From Acholeplasmatales bacterium (GTDB taxonomy: Bacteria; Bacillota_I; Bacilli_A; Acholeplasmatales; Anaeroplasmataceae), in NCBI GenBank assembly GCA_024690445.1, contig JAILPD010000118.1, positions 1 to 6,813 on the forward strand: 6,813 bases of DNA, read 5' to 3'. The translations under genes were made by a program, and so were the position numbers. Below the pieces are notes generated by a model, which was given only the letters and a program-made list of their open reading frames with translations, was not told where the DNA came from and made no database searches. The stretch's first letter is position 1. Every line of letters begins with the position of its first letter. Of the stretch, positions 1 to 5,699 are shown in pieces.

Positions 1-479
1 CATTCTTTAAATGGATTCAAAGCAGCTGGTTATGGATATTTGTATTACCTATTGCTATATTATTAGCATTTGAAATCTTCTTAGTAGTTAAGAATATTTT
101 AGCTTATCGTAAAGAAAAGCTTGGTTTAGCAGATGGTCCAACACCTGAAGATAAACAAAAATTACTTGAAGAAGAAAAAGAAAGACTTAGAGCTGAATTA
201 TTAGCTGAACTTCAAGCTCAAGGATTAGCTCCTAAGGCTGAAGAAAAAGTTGAACCTAAACAAGAAGAAGTTACTGAAGAAAAAACAACTGAGGAAGTTA
301 AAGAAACTGAATTAGAAGAAAAAGAAGTTGTAGAAGAACCTCAAACTGAAGATATAAAAGTTGAAGAACAAAAGGAAGAACCTGCTGTTCAAGAAGAAAC
401 TGTAGGATCTAATGATTCTAAAGAAGAAGTAGTTGAAGAAACTAAAGATGATAAAACTGAAGATAAAGCTTCAGAATAA
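1..479 (+). CDS. C-terminal part of a membrane protein, probably a signal peptidase I paralogue with a long acidic tail (5' truncated)
   Basis: An open frame enters from the left edge (first full codon at base 3) and runs 158 residues to TAA at 477-479, so the start and any catalytic residues lie outside the window. Visible residues 9-29 form one transmembrane helix (WLWIFVLPIAILLAFEIFLVV), followed by a basic boundary (KNILAYRKEK), which suggests the rest is cytoplasmic. A charged helix (about residues 50-75, EEEKERLRAELLAELQAQ) follows, then roughly 80 residues dominated by Glu, Lys, Val, Thr and Pro. The order of last membrane helix, KEKL and an Arg/Glu/Leu helix matches the end of the complete signal peptidase at 4872-5594; the two share 12 identical bases at the boundary (111-122 and 5427-5438). 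The pre-helix segment FFKWIQSSW also resembles C-termini of SipW-like peptidases. The coding frame is secure. The signal peptidase identity is an inference from paralogy and context, and another single-pass membrane protein remains possible. Confidence 0.6.
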   Translation, partial: FFKWIQSSWLWIFVLPIAILLAFEIFLVVKNILAYRKEKLGLADGPTPEDKQKLLEEEKERLRAELLAELQAQGLAPKAEEKVEPKQEEVTEEKTTEEVKETELEEKEVVEEPQTEDIKVEEQKEEPAVQEETVGSNDSKEEVVEETKDDKTEDKASE

Positions 480-516
480 TAAATAATCATTAATTAGTAA
501 ATAAGGAGTTGATGAT

Positions 517-2058
517 ATGGCTGGATTTGCACAATTTTATGTTCAATTCTTGCAAGATTTATGGAAAAACATTTGTGATTGGTTTGTACTTCACATTACC
601 ATAATTGTAAAAATCTTTAAGGGAGACTGGTTCGATGCCGGTGGATATTTCGATACATTGGGTAACGCCATCGGAGATTGGAATGCATTAGACTATATAG
701 CTTTCATTTTAGTTCTAATTATTAATGTTGGTTTTATAGTATTACTAGTTGTCTTATTGTTCCAATTAATCAAACGTTATGTACGTTTTGTTAGACGTGA
801 AGTAGACAAAGATGTATTAGTTGAAGAAGTTTCATTATTAAACCAAAAAGTAGTTGAATTAATTGATGAAAAGAACAAGATTTTAGCAATGCGTGTTTCA
901 CAAATTGGTGCTGGTACTCAAGGTGTAGTTGACTATGAAGGTCAATCAAGTAAGAAAAAAGCAGAAAATGAATCAAGATTCTCTAAACTTATTCAAGTTG
1001 ACCAATTAGCTGCAGAAAATCCTAGAATTACAGTTATGAACCAAACAGATATGTTAGATTTAGCTGACTTAGTAGATAGATTCATTAATTATTCTGCAAG
1101 CCAATTAAAACTATTCTATACAAGAGATATTATTGCTAGATGGTTTGCTGGTTTAGCAACATCTAAAGTATTAATTCTAGAAGGTATTTCAGGTACAGGT
1201 AAAACATCATTACCTTACGCTATGGGTAAATTCTTCAATAATGATACAGCAATCATTTCAGTTCAACCATCTTGGCGTGATAGAGCTGAATTATTAGGTT
1301 ACTTAAACGAATTTACTAAGCGTTTCAATGAAACAGACTTCTTAAAAGCTGTATACGCTGCTTCATATTCAGATACTATTAATTTAATAGTACTAGACGA
1401 AATGAACTTAGCACGTATCGAGTACTATTTCGCTGAATTCTTATCAGTAATGGAAATGCCAGATCCAAATGAATGGAAAATTGATATAGTTCCTATTTCT
1501 GAATCTACAGACCCTAAGAACTTAATCAATGGTAAGATTTTGATTCCTCAAAACTTATGGTTCATTGGTACAGCCAACAAGGATGACTCTACATTCACAA
1601 TTACAGATAAGGTTTACGACCGTGCTGTTGCGATTGCTATTAATAAAAAGGCTGACTTTATAGATGCTCCTTATACAGATAATATCTCAATGACATTTGA
1701 GTACTTAGATGACTTATTCAAGAGATATCAAAATGGTTTCCAATTATCAGAAATGTCAAGTCAAGCATTCTCTGAACTAGATGAATTTATTCAAGAAAAA
1801 TTCAAGATCGCATTTGGTAACCGTATTATGAAACAAATCAAATTATTCGTACCAGTTTATATGGCCTGCGGATTTAGTGAATTTGATGGTTTGGATTACA
1901 TGTTAACATTCAAAATTTTAAGAAAATTTGAAATGTTAAACTTAACTTTCTTAAAGAAAGAATTAGATGAATTAACTTTATTATTAGATAAGTTATTTGG
2001 TAAAGATCAATTCTTAGTTTCAAAAGGATTTATTCAAGATTTAAAGAAATTAGCTTAA
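517..2058 (+). CDS. Membrane-anchored McrB/MoxR-like AAA+ ATPase
   Basis: 513 residues, with ATG at 517 behind a good AAGGAG (503-508). The N-terminus (1-35) is rich in aromatic and hydrophobic residues and may lie at the membrane surface. Residues 60-85 form a clear transmembrane helix followed by a basic stretch (KRYVRFVRRE), placing the remainder in the cytoplasm. A short coiled coil (about 97-125) and a linker lead to the AAA+ core: Walker A GISGTGKTS (223-231), the segment VQPSWRDRAELLGYLN (249-264) that is typical of McrB-type ATPases, Walker B IVLDEMN (291-297), sensor-1 region GTANKD (351-356, Asn354), and a candidate arginine finger in DKVYDRA (Arg369). A helical lid follows to the end. 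The motor looks intact, so ATP hydrolysis and ring assembly are expected from the family. Unlike classical McrB there is no recognisable DNA-recognition domain, and a membrane anchor takes its place. It is 37 bases after the upstream gene and 34 before the DUF2357-like partner, consistent with a two-component complex. The substrate is unknown. Confidence 0.85.
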   Translation: MAGFAQFYVQFLQDLWKNICDWFVLHITIIVKIFKGDWFDAGGYFDTLGNAIGDWNALDYIAFILVLIINVGFIVLLVVLLFQLIKRYVRFVRREVDKDVLVEEVSLLNQKVVELIDEKNKILAMRVSQIGAGTQGVVDYEGQSSKKKAENESRFSKLIQVDQLAAENPRITVMNQTDMLDLADLVDRFINYSASQLKLFYTRDIIARWFAGLATSKVLILEGISGTGKTSLPYAMGKFFNNDTAIISVQPSWRDRAELLGYLNEFTKRFNETDFLKAVYAASYSDTINLIVLDEMNLARIEYYFAEFLSVMEMPDPNEWKIDIVPISESTDPKNLINGKILIPQNLWFIGTANKDDSTFTITDKVYDRAVAIAINKKADFIDAPYTDNISMTFEYLDDLFKRYQNGFQLSEMSSQAFSELDEFIQEKFKIAFGNRIMKQIKLFVPVYMACGFSEFDGLDYMLTFKILRKFEMLNLTFLKKELDELTLLLDKLFGKDQFLVSKGFIQDLKKLA

Positions 2059-2080
2059 TTCTAATAATAAAAGATGAAAT

Positions 2081-2085
2081 GAGTG
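2081..2085 (+). promoter_or_regulatory. Weak ribosome binding site of the DUF2357-like gene
   Basis: GAGTG is the best match to GAGGTG upstream of the ATG at 2093, with 7 bases between. It is clearly weaker than the AAGGAG and GGAGG sites of the ATPase and phosphoesterase genes, so translation may depend partly on ribosomes finishing the ATPase gene 34 bases upstream. No better in-frame start lies nearby. Confidence 0.4.
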
Positions 2086-2092
2086 TGATTTT

Positions 2093-4858
2093 ATGGCAAA
2101 AGATGATTTTAATAATAACGAACTTGAAAATTATTATTCTAAGATATATTCATCTTTAGAAAATAACACACTAGAGGACCCTTTTGGTAAATATGTATTA
2201 GCCAGAATCAAAGGTGGTCAAAAAACAGTTTTAAATAAGACACAATCAGAAATTAGAAATTTCGATATGTCATTCTTGGATATTATTGAATCAGTATATC
2301 CAGCTATATTAAAGATAATGAGAAATCCTAAGAAATCTTTAAGATATGAAACTGAAGTAGTTGCTGTAGAAAAAGCTAAAAAGGTAAATGCCGATACAGT
2401 TAGACATTTATCAAGCCATACTCATTTAATTAAGGAAATTAAACAAAATGGAGACGTTATTCCTTCTAAAGTTCAAACTACGTATGCTGAAGAAGAATTA
2501 GCTATTTACGAAAACAGATTTATTAAATCCTTAGTAAAAAGAACTGAAATCTTCCTTGAACGTAGATATGAAGTAATGAAGGTATCTCTAGAATCATTCG
2601 AAACTGAAAGATTAAAAGTTAAAAATGAATTCAAGATGAGTGGTCAACAAGTTACTGTTGATTTAGATATTCAAATTAAAAATGACTTAACAACTAACGT
2701 TGAAACAACAAAAGAACAATATAACAGATTATTATACATTAGAGAAATGATTCAAGGTTTAAAAGGTACAGAATTCATGAGAGCTTTAGCTAAAGCTCGT
2801 GATGTATTACCTCCTATCATGAAGACTAATGTTATCCTACATAACCCTGACTTTAAATTATGTTATGGTTTATGGTTATATCTAGATAGAGTAGATAGTA
2901 TTGCTACAAATATCGATGTTAAAGAAAAGACTTATAAATATCCTCAAGTATTCGATAATGATGTTAATGAGGTTATGACAATTGCCTTGACTACATTCAT
3001 TAAAAACAGAGGTGTTGAAGGAATTTATTCTTCTAAGAAATTACCTCAAATTAAGGCACCTAAGCCACAAATCGACACTACAGTTGGTGATTTAGAGTTA
3101 AACTTAGACGCTGACAATAAGAAGCTTGAAGATTATACAATGAATGAGCTTTTATTATCAAAGACAGCTGAGTATTTTGGAGATTCATTTAAAGGTATCT
3201 CTCAAACTGGTGCGACATTCAACGAATCTATAAGAGTAGTTTATAGACAAATGCTTGATATGTTAGACCAAATCTATCCTGCTGTATTTGGTATTTCTGA
3301 TGATGAATTAGAATCAAAAGATTTATATGAACAATTAGAGTATGCTAGACGTCAAATGATGATTAATAAGATTGTTCGTCAACAAAAGCAAATGAACCTT
3401 GCCCATATGGGTAGAGAAGATAAGAGAATCGAAAAGGTTATTGCTAAGTTAGAGGAAAAGATTAAGCGTCAAGAAGCACGTGAACGTGAAAAACAAGAAC
3501 GTGAACGTCAAAAGGCTGAAGCTGAAAGATTGGCTCAAATTGAAAAACAAAAAGCTATTGAAGCTAAGAAGCGTAAGCTTGAACAAGATGCTATTAAGAA
3601 AGCTCAAGAGCTTGAAATTAAACGTCAAGAAATGCTTAAGGCTGAGAATATGAAGAGTGCTAAGCGTAGAGAAGAAATGGCTCGTATTTACGATGCACAT
3701 GCTAAGAAACGTGACCACTTAAAGGAAGTTCAAGCAGAAGAAAACAAGAACTTCAAGGAAATGACTCCTCAAGATTATGCTCAAGCAGAACCTACTGCAA
3801 TTCCACGTATTAAACGTGATGAATTCGATGAGATGACTGATGATGAATTAAGACAATTACTTGAAGAAAATGAATTACTTGATTCTATCCCTGAATTTAA
3901 GCCAGAGCCTGAAGAGGAGCCTAAGAAAGAAGAAAAACCAGCCCCAACTATTCAAGCTAAGAAAAAACCAGAAGCTAAACCTGCTCCTAAGAAGAATAGA
4001 AACACTGATGATATCGATTTAGATAACTTAAGTGATGATGACTTAGATGCACTTCTTGCTTCTAACGGTATTTTAGGTGATGATGTTAATTTCACTGCTG
4101 CGGATTTAGCTCCTACTAAAGATGAAAATGATGAAGAAATTGATGATTTACCAGATGATATCGGAGATATCTCTGATGAAGAATTAGATGCTTTATTAGA
4201 TGAAAACGGAATAGATAATATTAATGCTGCCTTAGATGATAAGCCAGCTGAAAAGAAAAAACCTACTATTTCTCGAAATAAGAAGAAACCTGAACCTGAA
4301 GCTGTTGAACCAGAGCCAGCTATGGAAGAACCTCAAGAAGAGATTATTCCAGAAGAGCCAGTTCAAGAGGAACCAACTCCAGAGGTTGAAGATTCAAATG
4401 AACCTGATGATTTAGGTGATATTTCTGATGAAGAATTAGACGCTTTATTGAATGAAAATGATATTGAAGATGATAATCAAGAACCTGAAGCTACTGAAGA
4501 GCCTAGTGCTGAACCTGAGGAAGTAGTAGAACCAGAAAATGATGATAATGCAGAAGATTCTGATTCAAACAATGAAGAAGAACCTGTTGAAGAAGCTCTA
4601 GATGAAGATTCTAATGATGAAATAGATGATCTTTTAAATGAAATCCCTGAAGCTGACGAAACTCAAGAAGAGGAAGCTCCTGAAGTAGATGAAAACCTAA
4701 ATTCTGAAGAGGAAGACGACCTTGATGCTTTATTAAATGAGATTCCTGAGGCTGAAGAGGATGAAGAGCCATCAAAAGATTCTTCTAGTGATGATGATTT
4801 AGATGATATATCTGATGAGGATCTAGAAGCATTATTAAAAGAAAATGGTATGATTTAG
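2093..4858 (+). CDS. DUF2357-like (McrB-partner) protein with charged helical rod and repetitive acidic tail, no nuclease domain seen
   Basis: 921 residues in three parts. (1) Residues about 60-270 resemble DUF2357, the domain paired with McrB-like ATPases: EVVAVEKAKKVNADTVRHLS (88-107), the signature AIYENRFIKSLVKR (137-150) and TNVILHNPDFKLCYGLWLYL (245-264). A helical region follows to about 430. (2) Residues about 441-555 are an almost uninterrupted Lys/Arg/Glu/Gln helix (for example EREKQERERQKAEAERLAQ), a long coiled coil or single charged helix. (3) Residues about 575-921 are a disordered, Asp/Glu/Pro-rich tail holding about seven copies of a motif close to DISDEELDALLDENGI, the last ending at the C-terminus. 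DUF2357 proteins usually continue into a PD-(D/E)XK nuclease; I see no such motif, so DNA cleavage is not supported. No membrane helix or signal peptide is visible, so it is likely cytoplasmic and recruited by the anchored ATPase encoded just upstream. The domain assignment is from memory of the family, at moderate confidence. A scaffold or adaptor role is inference. Confidence 0.75.
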   Translation: MAKDDFNNNELENYYSKIYSSLENNTLEDPFGKYVLARIKGGQKTVLNKTQSEIRNFDMSFLDIIESVYPAILKIMRNPKKSLRYETEVVAVEKAKKVNADTVRHLSSHTHLIKEIKQNGDVIPSKVQTTYAEEELAIYENRFIKSLVKRTEIFLERRYEVMKVSLESFETERLKVKNEFKMSGQQVTVDLDIQIKNDLTTNVETTKEQYNRLLYIREMIQGLKGTEFMRALAKARDVLPPIMKTNVILHNPDFKLCYGLWLYLDRVDSIATNIDVKEKTYKYPQVFDNDVNEVMTIALTTFIKNRGVEGIYSSKKLPQIKAPKPQIDTTVGDLELNLDADNKKLEDYTMNELLLSKTAEYFGDSFKGISQTGATFNESIRVVYRQMLDMLDQIYPAVFGISDDELESKDLYEQLEYARRQMMINKIVRQQKQMNLAHMGREDKRIEKVIAKLEEKIKRQEAREREKQERERQKAEAERLAQIEKQKAIEAKKRKLEQDAIKKAQELEIKRQEMLKAENMKSAKRREEMARIYDAHAKKRDHLKEVQAEENKNFKEMTPQDYAQAEPTAIPRIKRDEFDEMTDDELRQLLEENELLDSIPEFKPEPEEEPKKEEKPAPTIQAKKKPEAKPAPKKNRNTDDIDLDNLSDDDLDALLASNGILGDDVNFTAADLAPTKDENDEEIDDLPDDIGDISDEELDALLDENGIDNINAALDDKPAEKKKPTISRNKKKPEPEAVEPEPAMEEPQEEIIPEEPVQEEPTPEVEDSNEPDDLGDISDEELDALLNENDIEDDNQEPEATEEPSAEPEEVVEPENDDNAEDSDSNNEEEPVEEALDEDSNDEIDDLLNEIPEADETQEEEAPEVDENLNSEEEDDLDALLNEIPEAEEDEEPSKDSSSDDDLDDISDEDLEALLKENGMI
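3413..3757 (+). other. Region encoding a long charged helix or coiled coil
   Basis: This part of the DUF2357-like gene encodes residues about 441-555. The segment consists almost wholly of Lys, Arg, Glu, Gln and Ala with scattered Leu and Ile, and contains no proline or glycine. It is net basic or balanced and directly precedes the strongly acidic tail, giving the protein a sharp charge asymmetry. Length if fully helical: about 115 residues. Confidence 0.7.
3821..4852 (+). repeat. Array of about seven degenerate acidic motifs (SDEELDALL type) within the coding sequence
   Basis: Copies lie at 3821-3880 (EFDEMTDDELRQLLEENELL), 4013-4072 (LDNLSDDDLDALLASNGI core), 4154-4213 (IGDISDEELDALLDENGI), 4406-4465 (LGDISDEELDALLNENDI), 4613-4660 (short form NDEIDDLLNEIPEADE), 4715-4762 (short form DDLDALLNEIPEAEED) and 4793-4852 (LDDISDEDLEALLKENGM). 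The shared core is [T/S]D[D/E][D/E]L..LL preceded by an acidic residue pair and often followed by ENGI. Spacers are Pro/Glu/Lys-rich and vary from about 10 to 64 residues. The third and fourth copies share a 17-base identity (TCTGATGAAGAATTAGA), suggesting internal duplication. Conservation of the hydrophobic core within disordered acidic spacers suggests repeated binding sites for a partner. Confidence 0.85.
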
Positions 4859-4859
4859 T

Positions 4860-4865
4860 GGTGAT
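4860..4865 (+). promoter_or_regulatory. Ribosome binding site of the signal peptidase gene, next to the upstream stop codon
   Basis: GGTGAT matches the downstream half of the consensus AAGGAGGTGATC and stands 6 bases before the ATG at 4872. It begins two bases after the TAG stop of the DUF2357-like gene (4856-4858), an arrangement that favours translational coupling. The ATG at 4864 is out of frame and meets a TGA immediately. Confidence 0.5.
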
Positions 4866-4871
4866 GTCTTC

Positions 4872-5594
4872 ATGACTAAAACTAAAAAGAAAATTAAAAC
4901 TAAAACATTAATTGGCTATATAGTAAGCATATTTTGCTTACTATTATGCTTATATATTACTGTTGAGGTTATTGTTGCGAGTAATCAAAATAGACCTCCT
5001 AGAGTATTTAATATAAGTGTTACATATGTACCAACTGAATCTATGGAGCCTACTATTAGTTCTAATAGTTATATTATGTTTTATGGAGCGTCATTTGATG
5101 ATGTTAAAGTAAAAGATAGTAATAATGAAGGAGATATAATTATTTATTATAGTAATAAAAATGATTTTTATATCGTTCATAGAGCTATTGGTAGAGGAAT
5201 AGATGAAAATGGAAATAAATACCTAATTTGTAAAGGTGATAATAACACTATAGAAGATGCTGAACATGTATATCCTGCTATGGTATATGGTAAATATATT
5301 ACTACAATAGGTTTTATGTCTATTTTTACAGGTGGTGTTAATACGAGTGCTGTTTTTGTAATATTAATAATAATATTCATAATAATGGTTGCTATGCAAG
5401 TAACATCAATGGTTATTAGTGTTAAGAAAGAAAAGCTTAAAGAATCCAAGAAGGAAGAAGAGAATAGATTAAGAGAAGAATTAAAAGCTCAAATTCTTAA
5501 AGAAGAATTAGAAAAATTAAGAAATCAAAAAGCTGTTGATTCTAATCAAGATAATTCTATTTCTGATGAAAATGAAGATAAAATAGATTCTTAA
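4872..5594 (+). CDS. Signal peptidase I, Ser/His (SipW / ER-archaeal) type, with charged cytoplasmic tail
   Basis: 240 residues, family S26. It should remove signal peptides from exported proteins at the outer face of the membrane. A basic N-terminus (KTKKKIKTK) precedes membrane helix 1 (about 12-36). The catalytic serine is in box B, VPTESMEPT (53-61, Ser57). Box D reads YIVHRAIGR (100-108), with His103 where bacterial Ser/Lys enzymes have lysine. Box E is LICKGDNN (118-125, Asp123). This Ser-His-Asp set marks the SipW/ER subtype, which in Bacillus processes biofilm fibre proteins (TasA, TapA). Membrane helix 2 is about 158-183. A 55-residue tail of Lys/Glu/Leu helix (KEKLKESKKEEENRLREELK), not part of the catalytic fold, ends in an acidic stretch and should face the cytoplasm. 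The gene is last in the operon, 13 bases after the DUF2357-like gene and directly followed by a terminator. Its substrates are not in the window. Confidence 0.87.
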   Translation: MTKTKKKIKTKTLIGYIVSIFCLLLCLYITVEVIVASNQNRPPRVFNISVTYVPTESMEPTISSNSYIMFYGASFDDVKVKDSNNEGDIIIYYSNKNDFYIVHRAIGRGIDENGNKYLICKGDNNTIEDAEHVYPAMVYGKYITTIGFMSIFTGGVNTSAVFVILIIIFIIMVAMQVTSMVISVKKEKLKESKKEEENRLREELKAQILKEELEKLRNQKAVDSNQDNSISDENEDKIDS

Positions 5595-5620
5595 AATGTT
5601 CGAGTAATCGAACATTTTTT
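5593..5620 (+). terminator. Intrinsic terminator closing the four-gene operon
   Basis: An 11-bp perfect stem (5593-5603 paired with 5608-5618: AAAATGTTCGA and TCGAACATTTT) has a GTAA loop at 5604-5607, which in RNA is a GNRA tetraloop. Six T residues run through 5615-5620, followed by CTTT. The stem starts inside the TAA stop of the signal peptidase gene. Confidence 0.88.
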
Positions 5621-5622
5621 CT

Positions 5623-5652
5623 TTGACAAATACTAAGTATTTGATTTAAAAT
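5623..5652 (+). promoter_or_regulatory. Sigma-A-like promoter of the DHH phosphoesterase gene
   Basis: A perfect -35 TTGACA (5623-5628) is followed after 18 bases by TAAAAT (5647-5652), five of six matches to TATAAT. It begins three bases after the T-tract of the preceding terminator, so the phosphoesterase gene has its own transcription start, expected near 5659 and giving a leader of about 40 bases. A weaker alternative -10 (TACTAT, 5666-5671) exists. Confidence 0.65.
5627..5643. promoter_or_regulatory. Perfect 17-bp palindrome in the promoter spacer (candidate operator)
   Basis: CAAATACT-A-AGTATTTG: two 8-base arms with a single central base. It overlaps the last two bases of the -35 box and fills most of the spacer before the -10. 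A dimeric repressor bound here would block RNA polymerase. I do not recognise the motif as the site of a known regulator family. With an arm this short and a 1-base centre it cannot form an RNA hairpin, so a protein-binding role is the better reading. Confidence 0.5.
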
Positions 5653-5699
5653 TAATTTAGAAGATTACTATTTTAAATTAATAATTTGTTGGAGGCTAT

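Noticed and set aside
791..976. Minus-strand open frame of 61 codons inside the ATPase gene
   Set aside because: It lies antisense within the coiled-coil coding region of a clearly conserved gene. The composition (Leu/His/Gln-rich) mirrors the Lys/Glu/Asp codons opposite, and there is no family likeness.
3449..3718. Minus-strand open frame of 89 codons, Phe/Leu/Ser-rich, resembling a membrane protein
   Set aside because: It is the antisense of the Lys/Arg/Glu-rich helical rod, where AAG/GAA/CTT codons automatically read as Leu, Phe and Ser. It is an artefact of low complexity.
3821..4852. Regular repeats considered as a CRISPR array or DNA-level tandem repeat
   Set aside because: Spacing is irregular and in frame, and conservation is at protein level within a continuous coding sequence. 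There are no constant-length repeats and spacers.
517..4858. The ATPase and DUF2357-like pair read as a standard McrBC restriction or defence system
   Set aside because: No nuclease motif or DNA-recognition domain is visible, the ATPase has a membrane anchor, and the operon partners are signal-peptidase-like. A defence role is not excluded but is not supported.
5177..5449. Minus-strand open frame of 90 codons, Ile/Thr/Val-rich
   Set aside because: It lies antisense to the signal peptidase between box D and the second membrane helix, with no supporting context. The plus-strand gene has all the catalytic motifs.
5653..5690. AT-rich leader of the phosphoesterase gene as a riboswitch or small RNA
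   Set aside because: The expected leader is only about 40 bases, almost purely A/T, and shows no stable stem or known aptamer pattern.
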